Made by a program: the position numbers and the translations under genes. A stretch of 64,000 nt of DNA from Obelidium mucronatum (lineage: Eukaryota; Chytridiomycota; Chytridiomycetes; Chytridiales; Chytriomycetaceae), in contig JAIVFH010000009.1 of assembly GCA_025765595.1 (NCBI GenBank), forward strand, positions 372,001 through 436,000, given 5' to 3'. Position 1 is the first letter of the stretch, and the number at the start of each line of letters is the position of its first letter. The notes under the pieces were generated by a model. It saw nothing but the letters and a program-made list of their open reading frames with translations. It ran no database searches and had not been told where the DNA came from. This document shows positions 23,093 to 34,334 of this stretch, one piece after another.

Positions 23093-23586
23093 ATTCTAAA
23101 CCATAGTTCTATGCTTGATACTTGGTTGCTTGTTGTACTCTCACCTCCCATTGTTTGTTTATGTAACGACTTTTTTTCTTTAAATTTTTTTTTTTTTGAG
23201 TTAGTGTTCTCCTATTCCGTGTTTTGACGCTAGTTTGTTTGTATATTTTTGCCATAATATTTGTGAATCATTATTTTGGAGTCTGGCATTTCACTTTGAA
23301 AAGTTTTTACTGTTTTTTTTTTCCATTTCATTTAAAATTTATAATAATAATAAAGTAAAAATTACAGAAAAGAAAAAAATAATTAATTATTATAATATCT
23401 ATTTTAATTATTTTTTTTTTTTGATTTTTGGTTTGAATGCGATGATGTGATTTATCTCCCCCTCAACATAAAAAAAAAAAACAAGTCATGAATCCCCAAT
23501 GAACGAAGAAAAAAAGAAGAAAAAGGCAAGGAATAAAAATTAAAAAAAAAAAATGAGAGAGAAAAAAATAATTTCCCATGGATAAT
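23093..23586. other. AT-rich intergenic region between convergent genes
   Basis: Strongly AT-rich with long T and A runs and no protein-like frame. It holds the two 3' UTRs and probably the polyadenylation sites of the convergent neighbours. No RNA gene or repeat family was recognised. Confidence 0.6.
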
Positions 23587-24740
23587 CTAAAAAAAGATCT
23601 GACTTTGCTCAAATGCTTGTCTCCGACCACCTCTACCAAACCGTTCTCTGTTGAGATCTGAACTAGATAAACCGCCGGCGCGTCCACTGTCATCATCCAT
23701 AGCAGCAACTCCATGACCACCACGAGAAGAGAAAAAGTCGCGTTCGGTTGGAAGAATACCTTGATGATGGTGTGCAGACGAAGAAGCAGAATCATAGAAT
23801 GACTCGGTATTGCTACTATTTTGGTAGCTTGGATTATTACTTCTCGCGAGACCGGAAGCGCGTCTTGAAGGGGCAGCCGAGCCAGCGGTAAAATTCAAGT
23901 CTTCGTTGGAGTAGTCAAAGATGGAGCTCTTTGTGGAGCTGGCGTTATTAAAGTGGCGACGGCCTGACTTTGGCGCGTCCGAGTAGTGCACAGTGTCGCC
24001 AAAGGAGGTGGGGAAGATGCCGCTGCTGCTGCTGCTGTGCATTCTGGAGACTGGGGCTGGCGGCAGACCTGTGTCCTGCATGTAGTTTGACGCGTAGTTT
24101 GACGAGTAGTTGTTTCGCGAGGCGGCCGATGCTCTCGGCGATGGCGCAGGGTCCAAGTTGTCGTTGAAGATGTTTGTGTGTCTGTGGTGGTGGTGGCTGG
24201 CTTTCTTCGCGTGCCCGGCGGAGGGGTCGCTGAAAATGTTGTCGAACGACGACGCCGCCGCCGGCTTGGCTGCTGACAAATTGGCTGCTGACAAATTGGC
24301 TGCTGACAAATTGGGCTCGGCGTAGTCGTCGGCGTACGCGTCGTCGCAGTCCTTTGGCGGCGACGCGCGACGCGGCGGCAGCGAGTCGTCGAGGAACGAC
24401 GGGTTGTAGTTGTTTGAGTTGTTTGAGTTGTAGGTGTTTGGCGTAGTTTGCGTGCACGTTGAACACGTCGGACGCCATGCGGTCGACGCGCGGCGGCTGA
24501 CTCAGCGGCTGACTCAGCGGGTGACTCACCGCTGCGCCAAACACCGTCGACGCGTTGCGGTCGACGCGGTCGCGCGATTTGCCGCTGGGTGACTCGGCGC
24601 TGCTGAAAATGTCGCTGTGGCGCTGCGCGTTCTTGATGGACGTGCGGAGGGGCACTGGTAAAGAGCAACGAGTTAGTTTACGGGTATCCACCCACATGCG
24701 ATCTACTACCGTCGCTGCTGGTCGTCGTGTTGCGCAGCAT
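23587..24740 (-). CDS. Disordered Ser/Asn/His-rich protein with repeated IF/VF motifs
   Basis: A 31-nt first exon (MLRNTTTSSD from ATG 24740) is spliced over a 55-nt intron to an exon running to 23587, about 365 aa. No globular domain is recognised. Short motifs recur: SDIFSS, STVFG, SDVFN, DNIFSD, TNIFN, SGIFP, SSIFD, each an aromatic-anchored DIF/NIF/VF unit in a Ser-rich background. This suggests several copies of one peptide docking motif (inference). Other features are SHPLSQPLSQP and a three-copy 15-nt tandem repeat giving NLSAA x3. One frame break (about 24437, AAA in GCCAAACACC) looks like an extra A. The gene sits just downstream of ZRSR2 on the same strand. Confidence 0.65.
24266..24310 (-). 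repeat. Three tandem copies of a 15-nt unit
   Basis: The plus-strand unit ttggctgctgacaaa occurs three times head to tail without change. It encodes NLSAA repeats on the minus strand, in frame with the surrounding gene, and so is a recent in-frame expansion. Confidence 0.9.
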
Positions 24741-24819
24741 GTGTGGAATTGTCAGAATTTATTAAAATAAAATTGTGCAAAATTTGGTTTTTTTCTTTCT
24801 GTCTTTCTTTCTTTTTTGT

Positions 24820-26051
24820 TTAATAGTCTGTTACTCCAGTATACTCATTGGCTGGTGCTTTGGGCGGGGGTGGGGGCGGTGGGGGCGGTGGTGCGCGTCT
24901 TTCTCGCTCAACATCGCGCGATTCTACGCGCTTTGGGGATCTAGACCTTCGTCGGTATTCTTCAGGCTTCCTATATCCATCTGAATGTCTACTGCGACCT
25001 CCCCTATACTCATCCCGCCTTCCACCACCACGACTTGCATATGAATCCTCCCCTCCCCTTTCCATCCTCCCTCTTTCCCGCTCATTATCTCTATCATACG
25101 AAGCCCTCCTGTCCCGATCAGAACCGATTCTTTCATCTCGAATGACATCTCTATTCCTGTCTAGATCTCGGTGTTCCCTGAGTTCCCTGCCATCCCGACT
25201 ATCCCTATGCCTCCTACCATCCCTATCATAATCTCTCGAATCCCGATGATGGTCTCCACCGCCACCCCTCCTCCTTCTTCCACCACGATCATCGACTTCC
25301 TCAAAATCATAATCAGCATCCTTATACAAGCCCATTCGGGTTCCTAAACACATGCAAGAAGTTACACAGATCGCCCTTCGGACATTTCCGAGTGCTCCCA
25401 CAAATGGCCTGTTTCCAAGACGGAACAGTCACCTAAATGACACGACAGTTGGATTCCCCCGAAAAATCGGCCATTGAATTTTTGGAGGGCTGTGGCTGTT
25501 TCTGCTGGAGTCGAGTATTGAACGTACACGTTTCCACGGAGCTTATGTGTTTTTTTTAAAACACATGTTGCAAGAAGTGAAGGAAGGAAGGAAGGAAAAA
25601 AAAAAAAGCAATATACTCACAGTGAGGCGTCATATTACGACACACTTTAAACTGAACGATATTCCCGACATTCAGAAACTCTGGATGCGTATCCTGGAAA
25701 AACTCTATAAAGTTTGCTTCGAGTTGCTTCTCATCGATTTCATCGTCCCCGAGTTCCTCGTCTTCAAGTGTCGCAAGGGGTCGGCTTTTGGGGATCAGTA
25801 ATGCGTCCTGGTGCATGTTGAGAATAAGCATTACAGTTGACTCCGGGGGGTACAGATGTGCTCGAGAGCAAGTGTTGCCTGAGAGACTTTAAGCTGTCAG
25901 TGATAGTATGAGAAAAAGAAAACAATGTATGACTCAAACCATAGCGGCATGCGCCGACTTTCGCAAAGAAGGGGCAAGGGGGTCGGGTATCTTGTTGTAG
26001 ATGCTGTTGCAGTTGTTCGAGTCTGCGCAGTTCTTCAAGTTGGTCTTCCAT
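24820..26051 (-). CDS. ZRSR2: ZRSR2 (U2AF35-related protein, minor spliceosome)
   Basis: Three minus-strand exons, start at 26051. Order: short helical N-terminus, CCCH zinc finger CPFFAKVGACRYGNTCSRAH, an RRM-like domain with LRGNVYVQYSTPAETATAL and KFNGRFFGG, a second CCCH finger AICGSTRKCPKGDLCNFLH directly followed by VFRNPNG, then an RD/RS-rich tail and a poly-Pro run. The LRGNVYVQY and CNFLHVFRNPN segments match ZRSR2 rather than U2AF1 (whose second finger ends CNFMHL). ZRSR2 recognises the 3' splice site of U12-type introns (family knowledge). Two one-base breaks (about 25335 and 25431) look like an extra G, and the junction of exons 2 and 3 is also one base out. The reading is otherwise continuous. 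Confidence 0.85.
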
Positions 26052-26260
26052 TTTTCAGAAATAAATAAAAGTGAAGAGAAAAAAAGATAGTTTAGGTAGA
26101 TTGAGAAACAGGAATCGGTTTAAATAATAGGAAAATGAATATATTGTATGTGCGATGCAGTTGACTAAAAGCAAAAAAACAAAAAACAAGAAACGTGGGG
26201 GTTTGTGGGGCCAAAGAAAACAAAAAGGAACTAGAAAACAACAAACAAAAAAAAAAAAAA

Positions 26261-29227
26261 TCAACATTGTCCATCATCCACAACCTGACCCATTCTCGCT
26301 CTCCCTTTACAAAGCAAATACGCAGGACTCGCACACCCTTCCTGATCCACTGGATTCATACTCCAAAACGGCATCCTCACCCCAACCCCGCCAACCATCA
26401 TCACCACCAAAACAATACAAATCCCAACCCCACTACCCATATCAAATCCACTACTCATTGTATAAGCGTATTTCCTCCACCACCCAAACGCGCGGCGCTT
26501 GATGAAATGGTTTACACCAATTGCGATGGCAAGAGGCGTGATCATGTCGCTGTGTACGCTTCCTACGCCGGAATGCATTGTTGCGATGAGGGGTACGTTT
26601 ACGAGGTTCCAAAATCCGTTGGGGAAGTAGGAGTGGAGGATCCAAGGGATGAGGGGGGCGAGGAAGCCGAGGAGGAGACCCAAGAGACAGATAAAGTAAG
26701 GGGATCCGGCTCCAATAAAGTTTGCGGATCCGACTGCACCCCCTATAAAAATATGTCAATTAGTTTCAGAAAGAGTTAACTAAATTTGTGTTATCCCGAA
26801 TAATCAAGGACTTACAAACAACACTGCTGCCAAGAAAAACCTTGTAATTATAAGCTGCAAAAAAAAAGCTTTTCTAAGAAAACAAGCGTACGAGAAAAGG
26901 AAAAAAAAACGAGAAGATTGTTTACCATTCCATCCAGGTGGTGGATTATCATTCATAACATCCACACCAATCCGCTCATAAACAAAAGTCGCCACCAACA
27001 CATTCATAATCGCACACGTAACCGTCGCAGCAGTCTGTACCCCAAACATGACTCTCGGTGGGATCTTCAAATACTGACCCAGCTTCAAATCCTCCAAAAA
27101 TTCAATGCCTGATTTGTCCCGACAAACGTCATTGTTTTAAACGTCATGACAGAATTGATGTGTCCCGGCATAATGAACCCGAAAATCAGCTCTGCTTCGA
27201 GGTTCGTAAAGATTCGTTGACCCGAGATGGATTCAACGATTCCGAGTGGGATGATTGTGATGCTCACGACAGCGAGGGAGAGGAGAACGCCCCACCAGGG
27301 TAGGTCGAAGCCTCCCCACGTACAGACAGAGAAGGCGGAGATTACACCTGCGCAGACGAGGATCGCGTACCAGTTGTCTGGAACTTCGTTGTATTGATCC
27401 TAATTTTTTTTTAGGGTTTTAATTCCGCGAATAATTAAGATACTCTTTTCTTACCATCAACTGAGCGTGAATATCATTTGAATCCAAATCCCTCATCGCA
27501 GTCGTATACCGATGATAAATGTCCTTCCCATACCACAAAGCCGTATGACTCAACGCGCTCGCAAACGCCAACAAACTAACCAACATTTGAACCGCATAAA
27601 AAGTCGTCACGTACACTGGCTTGTTCATATCATACATTGTTTGATTCAAGACATAGGTTTTGTTGACGTTGGTGACAAGTGTGAGTGGAGAGATGGCGAG
27701 CCCGTTCTTGTTGAATAGTTGGACAGTGTTGAGGGCTTGGCCGAGTGGGTATTGGCCGGTTCCGTTAGGGCCTTGGAACGGGTTGGTGCCGAGTTGTTGG
27801 TCGGCGCCGAATGTGTTATTTAGCCAGAGTAGAGGGACAACAAGCCAATAGAATAACCAAGCTTTTTTTTTTTTTGATTTTTTTGATTTTTTGATTTTGA
27901 ATGTTAAAATTGGAAGTCGAATCAAATGACCCATTTTTGGACTTACTGCCTAAAATGCGGTTGATGACTGCCCAAAGAGGACTGATGATGGGAGAAGTGG
28001 ATCCAATGATTGACTACAAACACAGAAAATTAAATTTAAACTTGTTGTATCGAAAACCAAACCCCCTTACCCAATCAAACGAGAAACTGAGTAACCCAAC
28101 TCCTTGCGTAGCACTCCCCAACATGTGCAATTTCTGATTGAACGGGCCCAAATAACACAAAACCGAAACAGTACCCAACAACGGCGCCACATAACTCGGA
28201 AAAAACTGATAAATACACATTCCAAGCGCGCAAAGCCAGAAAAATGAGCCTCGTCCCACACCACGAGTCGCAGACTTGCGATCCACTTGGTCTCCTTCTT
28301 CTTGGCCTTCAGATTCCAAAACACCACCACCGGCGGCGGCTGTTGCCGACGGCTCATGCATCGAAGTCAAACTCGAAATCACGGTAAGCGTGCCTGGCCA
28401 AAGCATCACGGCGGGTCGAACAAGAAAACGACGGCAAAGCCCTGCAACGCCATACCCTGTAACCTGAGTGACAATCGCAAACGCGATGCACCAGAGAATA
28501 CTGATATCCTGCTTGAGGAGGTATTTTTGGACCACGACATTGTAAAGTGAGTAGGCTGGGTTCCCCTGCTGTCTTTGCCCAAATGTAAACAAGCGTGTGT
28601 TCCTTGAAGCTGAAGGGGCCTGGGTTGAATGTGAACTGGTATTTGAAGTATGGAACTGTGTAGATTTTTGTGGACGTCGTCCAGTACATGAGGTTTCCGA
28701 GAGGGTATGTAACGAGGAGGATGACAAACGGGTTCACCATCTTAGGAAACCAAGGTTAAAATCGGATTATAGAGCAAAAACAAAAAAAAGACACTCAGTC
28801 ACTCACAAAAAAGTTTGATCTGAAGGTAAATACAGTATTGACGATGCTCAGCAATATTCCAAAAAAGAATCCAAGGAATACAACACGAAAAGTCAGAGTC
28901 GGTTGCATAGGATCGTCTGTTCTTGGTACCACAGAATCAACAATATCATAAACTTCGGATAAGATGTAGTCTGGAGATTCCTGGTCTTCTTCTGCTTCTT
29001 CTTCTTGGTGAAGTCCATAGTCATCAAAGCTGGCATCTGAATGCTTGTACTTGCTGCGTTCATAGTCAACTTCACCATCAAGTGTTGAAGGAGAATTTTT
29101 GCCGCTGATGCTGGATTTCCAGTGCCAGTTGTTGCTGTTGTTTGGTTGTAGGTTTCGCTCTGTTTCGTTTGTTTGATTGAGCTGTCAAATAAAAGAGAAT
29201 GAATGAATACCAACCAGACTCGCTCAT
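26261..29227 (-). CDS. OPT family oligopeptide transporter
   Basis: At least eight minus-strand exons. The chain has an acidic N-terminus (DYILSEVYDIVDSVVPRTDD), then many hydrophobic helices. OPT landmarks: MVNPFVILLVTYPLGNLMYW, FDWSIIGSTSPIISPLWAVI after a splice, LPWWGVLLSLAVV, DLKLGQYLKIPPR and VVWGAVGSANFIGAGSPYF. These transporters move small peptides or metal chelates with protons across the plasma membrane or an internal membrane (known). Two frame breaks: about 28565 (one extra G in GGGG) and about 27110 (one missing T in a T run). The 5' end is uncertain: the exon beginning at 29181 is well supported, but the first exon could start at ATG 29227 or further out, up to 29465. Upstream is a divergent coiled-coil gene. 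Confidence 0.82.
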
Positions 29228-29635
29228 TCAAGCTGAGGTTTTTTTTGAGAGATTCTTTTGAAAGGGATGAGAATCTGATAAACTTGAGAGTGTTTGGATC
29301 TTGAAGAAGCACCCCCTTCCCATTGCAGCCTGTTGTGTGAAAATTTTGTTGAGACACACACACCCAAAGAGAAATTATACCCATAACAAAAATTGAAGCA
29401 ACTGAAGGCGTGGGATGAGAGGCATCGCCATAAATCCATTCATAAAAAAAAGTGAGTGGCATCAATGGGATACAAAATCTCTTCTATTCCAGATTTTCCC
29501 GGTGAACCTTTTCCTGATACCCCCCATAAAACAGCAATACGAACAGCTGTTGCGAGATTATTACCAACGTTAATTGTTATTAATAGGTATAAATAATTAT
29601 GTTAAAAAAAAGAAAGAAAAGTAAAGCTGATTTCA
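29228..29635. other. Divergent intergenic region
   Basis: Lies between the OPT gene (minus) and the coiled-coil gene (plus) and should hold both promoters. A minus-strand frame continues up to 29465 (TLKFIRFSSLSKESL) and may be part of an extended OPT first exon. The remainder shows nothing recognisable. Confidence 0.45.
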
Positions 29636-32364
29636 ATGCTTCACGACACCCTTTCCGCAAACAACGCGGCAGATTCACCCGAATCAACCAATCAAACCGA
29701 ACACCATGAGAAACAGACGCGTGAAGAAGCTGCAAAAGCAATGGCTGAGTTGCGCTGGGCATGGCTTGTTGGACCACATGCCCAGCATGCTGCAGGTAAC
29801 TTCACAAAGACCCGACCCCAACTTCATGGGCCTCAAAAAGGCTTATTGCTTTTGCTTTCTAGAATCTGTCCGTGCAACCAATGCGCATGCGGTAGCACTT
29901 GAGACGATGAAGGAAACCCATATCGAATACATTCAGCCAAGCAGTCACTCGGCTGAAGACCCACACCACTTGGATTTGGATCTGACGTCTCTCGCAATAC
30001 AATGCAGATTGAATGAGATTGAATTGTCGAAAAAGGAGCGGATCATCACTGAACTTGAACAAAAGGTGTTGAGGTTTCAAGACTTGGAGGATAAGGTAAC
30101 GGTTACCTTTTTTTTTGAACCCCCTTCCCAACTAAACCATACTCTTTGTTTGTTCAATAACACTCAATCGCTAAAGTTCATTCTATTTCAGATGCTGGAA
30201 ATGCAGAAAGAAAACACGGATCTTGTCTCGCGCTTGGCTGCAGTCAACCACAGCACTTCAACACAATCGCCAGCACAACAGAGACAACAGCAAAAACCTT
30301 CACCGATTCTTGAAAATTCTTCAACACAGACCACATCAGCACCATCATCTCCGTCTCAGAGTGTCGATCCACTTGCATCAACCATCGAACGAAATGTAGC
30401 TCAAGTTGGAAACAGCAGTCCATTGCAGCTATCCCTCCTCCAAACCCAACTCACATCCCTCACTGAAGCACTTTCTTCCTCAAACCGACAATCCAACACC
30501 CAAAAGCAGAAAATCGAGTCTCTAGAAGGCTTACTCAAGGAATCAAACTCAAAACTCTCGCTCTCGGAATCCCGAATCGCAGATCTAACTACTAGAATCC
30601 TCGACCTGGAAACCGAACTGAATTCCACCGTCACGCGGACAGAAGAATCCGAATCTACTCTGGAGTCCATGAGCAAGACTATTCTCGAGCATGAAGAAAC
30701 CATCACCGTCACTGGAAGAGAAACTATGTGCGACTGAAAAAGAAGCGGATGACTTGAAACTGCAAATTCAAGAGTCTCGGAGCGATACGCAAATCAGTTT
30801 GAACGCGTCGAAAGAGGTTTCGGATACAATGAAGTCGACCTTCACGGCGCAAGTGTTGGAACGAGATTCGCGGATTCAAGTCTTGGAAAAGTGTTTGGAA
30901 AGCAGTGAGCTGGAGAATGAAAGGTTGGCTCTTCAAGTGAATGAGTTGACGGCGTGTTGTGCAGAGTATGAGAGCAAAAGAGTGGTACAGCAGGATGAGA
31001 TTGAAAATTTAGAGTCTCGATTAAATCAAGTTGAAAGGGAATGTGTGGCTTACAAGGCAAGGATGGAGAGTCTCGAAGTCGCGCGAGAGGAAGTGGAGGC
31101 ATCTGCAGCCGAAACTCACACAAGCTTGATGCAATCCCAATTACGCGTGACCGAGCTTGAAAAATGTTTGCAAGAATCAAGACAGGCGTTGGATATCGTG
31201 GAAGAGGATTTAATGAGTCGGATTGAAGCCAAAGTCCAGGAACTCAGAGAACTACAACATGCCAAGCTGGCAATTGAAGAGGAACTTGGTCTGGTGCGAG
31301 ATGAATTGATTGAATACAAGGCAGTATCTGCCGATAGCCGCCATCGAGAGCAGGAACTGAACCAACTCCGTGATCGAATCGAGTCGCTCCAGCTAGATTT
31401 CAACCAGCAACAATCACAACATGAAACCATAATACGTGAATATCAAGTGGAAATATCTGTTCTTCAAACCAAATACTCTCATCTACAACAACAACAGCAA
31501 CAGCAAGAGCACTACCAGCAACAACAACAACAGCATAAAGAACGCCAGAGCTCGGTTGGTGGCAAAGCCAATACCTCTTTCGACATGGAGACGGGAAACT
31601 TTTCAATTTCTAGTGAAACCACAACCGAAACACTCCACCTCCTCGATAACGCGATAGGCCTAATGCAACCAGACGGCAGCATATCTCGCTCTGTATTGAA
31701 AACAAGCCCGCCCAATCCTACAAGAAACGGATTCCTGACCAACCAATCATCAACAGCAACTCTCATTCCATTCTCACCAACAACAACCCCACAACAGCAA
31801 CTGCAACACAATCAAACCTACCCTGCCTCCACTACATCACCACCACCACCTACAGCATCCGCCGCGTCAGCAACGAACAACTGCCCAAAATGCACCGCCA
31901 CCACAAAGGAATACACCGATAAAGTGGAAACCCTCACCAACCAACACTTTGAAAAGGAAATGGAATGGCTCGCGCAACTAGTCTCCACACAGCAACAAAG
32001 TATCACAACAATAACATCTTTACGCACCCAGCTGGAGACAAGTGCAATGGAGGTGGCTCGGTTGAAGGGACACGCCAAGGAAATCGGGAGCGAGTTGTTG
32101 TGGAAGGAAAAGATGCTGGAGGAAAGTTTGGAAAAGTTGGAGAGGGGGAAAAAAGATATGAGACAAGGTTTGGAGAGGGCGTTGAAGGTGTATGAAAGTG
32201 GTGACGAAGATGGAGGGGGTAACGTGTTGTCTTTGGCGTGTGAGTTTTGTGAGCATTTGAAGGCAAAAGTGGTGCGACTAGAGACTGCCGTGGAGGAAGA
32301 GAGACTGCGGTGGGCGAAAGCAGAAGCTGATTTGTTGAAGGAGCTTGATTTGTTGTCTGTGTAA
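29636..32364 (+). CDS. Long coiled-coil protein, function unknown
   Basis: Three exons (29636-29795, 29863-30095, 30192-32364) give 854 aa. Almost the whole chain from residue 100 to 600 is coiled coil with clear heptads (SLEGLLKESNSKLSLSESR; LEKCLESSELENERLALQV). It is broken by a Gln-rich patch and a Pro/Thr/Ser-rich linker with one CPKC pair (NNCPKCTATT). A second coiled coil closes the protein, with EFCEHLKAKVVRLETAVEEE near the end. The layout resembles tethers or centrosome/Golgi scaffolds (inference), but no signature domain (GRIP, GRAB, TACC) is visible. One frame break near 30713 reads as an extra base; the exon total is then exactly divisible by three. The second intron (96 nt) is stop-free and a multiple of three. 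Confidence 0.75.
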
Positions 32365-32433
32365 AAATACTAAAAATTATTAATTAGTATGTTTGGAAAA
32401 AAAAACTGTAAAATAAAGTACAAACAAAACAAA

Positions 32434-34222
32434 ATGAGCAACCGCCGCTTCACGATATCCTTCGCGTCGCTCAAACAAAAGCTTCTTAAAGAAGACGCTA
32501 GCAACAATAACAACATCAGCGAAGCCAAAGAACGCGTTCCCTGCCATTGACCACGGCCAGGCCTTTGCCGACCTCGTCAACTCTTCAACCAACGACTCTT
32601 CTTTGCCCACCGACCCCCCTGAAGCCACTGACACACCAGAAGTCAGCCCAGCCAGCCCCTCTACCAACTGCGAAACCGAGTATTCCGCGGCCGAGTTTGA
32701 GGCCATCCAAGCACAGCGAGCCCGAGAACTCGTGGTTGAGCATTTCGGGTTTACACCCCTGGACCTTATCGACAATGTTTTCAATGTCGTGAATGAAGTG
32801 ATTATGCAGGCCTTGGAAGCTTTTGAAGAATTTGTTATTGACCGATTGGGATCTGAGGACGCGGCAGAAGAGGTTAATATAGTTGGGATTTTTGTCCGAG
32901 AATGTTTTGCTATTCGCATCACACCACCACACTCCTTTACTTCTTATCCATGTCTTCTAAAAAAAATTTAAAATTGAAATTACGTGCAGGGAAGTGTGGC
33001 ACTGCAAACATTGATGGAAAGTACAATCGACAAGTATTTTGACAAGTTTGAAACTTATGCCGCAAAGAATGTGTTTTCAATTCCTTCGAATTTGTGTGTA
33101 ACTTTGCCTCATTATGAGGTAAATCGAAAAACTTGTTTCTTATTATTTTTTAAATTGATATATTATTTTTATTTGTTAACAAACAACAAACAACGACAAG
33201 GGCATTGATGATTCCTTGATTGACGAGGACGAAAAAGAAATAGAATCGCGTGTGGAGGCGTTGAGAGAACGTCTTGCTGCTGTGAGCCCTTTTCCTTTCT
33301 TTTTCGTTTTTTGTATTTGTTTTTGTTTATTTTTCTTTTCGTAAAGTTTGGGGTGGGCATACACCATGATTCACATCTATTTTTTATTATCATCGCCAGG
33401 CCAAATATTACAACTCCACACTCTCCACCGCCGTAACAGAACTACAATCAAGCAACGCATCCCTTGAAAAATTATTAGCCCAAGTCAAAAGCATTGCCCC
33501 AACCCCACAAGTTCCATTAACGCAAGACGCACAAGTGATGGCCTTGGAACAGGATGTACTTGTCATGGATCAAGATGAACAATATGTGAATGGAGTCTTG
33601 AGGTTTGAAAAAAAAAAAAAATTGTTTTTTTCCCCCCTACAAAAAAAAAAAAAAGGCTTATTTATTTATTTATTCCATTTTTTTTTTTTCTCCACCAGCC
33701 AAATCAAGGAAAAGCATGGATCCATTGAATTCATGACTCAGAGTGGGAAAGACGCCAAAGCGTTGAGTGAGAATATTTTAAAGTACATTAAGCGGCAGGA
33801 AGCGAAAGCTCCTTGTTCTGGAATGAGTGGTGGTGGTGATGATGCTGCTGCTGATTCGAGTAGTAGTAGTAATAAAACGGGCGTTTCCGAATTCTTGAAG
33901 GCGATTCATGCTGGTGGGATCGCTACAAAAGAGGAGATGGAAGAAGCGAGGGCGATTGGCGGGCCACCTGAGGTGAATATTTTTTTTTTTTTCTCCTGAT
34001 GGAGTTTTTGTGTGTGTGTTGACTTTCATTTGGTTCTTTTTTTTCGATTAGTGGATGAGTCGAGTAAGGGGTGGTTGTGGTGGATTTGGAATGCATCAGG
34101 GAATCAGTTTCTTTGGGCGTCTTGCTTTATCTGCTGAGGGTGGAATCAAAAATCCATGTGGATTGTCAGCGGTGGCAGCAGCAGCAGTTGAAGGCACAAC
34201 GGATTTAATGGCAGTCGATTGA
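32434..34222 (+). CDS. MIS12: Mis12/Mtw1 kinetochore subunit
   Basis: Six exons, 431 aa. The Mis12 core begins near residue 105 with EHFGFTPLDLIDNVFNVV and continues with MQALEAFEEFVID, a short intron, DKYFDKFETYAAKNVFSIPS and ESRVEALRERLAA. The FGFTP motif and the following IPSN motif are hallmarks of the family (known). In the MIND/Mis12 complex this subunit links centromeric chromatin (CENP-C) to the Ndc80 complex. The N-terminal 100 residues are disordered and Pro/Thr-rich. The C-terminal about 120 residues (DDAAADSSSSS, then RGGCGGFGMHQG) go beyond the usual length of about 205-290 aa. One frame break near 32523 looks like an extra A in GCCAAAG. The core exons have clean GT-AG junctions. 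Confidence 0.85.
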
Positions 34223-34334
34223 TGTTTTTCCTTCACCCTTTTTTTTTGTTTTTTTTAGTTTGTTTATTATTCATTAAATTTTTCCCCCAACTCAAACAAC
34301 AATCCCCATACTTTTTTTTTTGGAGAAGAGACGA

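Noticed and set aside
26155..26779. Plus-strand ORFs opposite the OPT C-terminus
   Set aside because: The minus-strand reading contains OPT transmembrane segments joined by good splice sites; the plus frames are low-complexity shadows.
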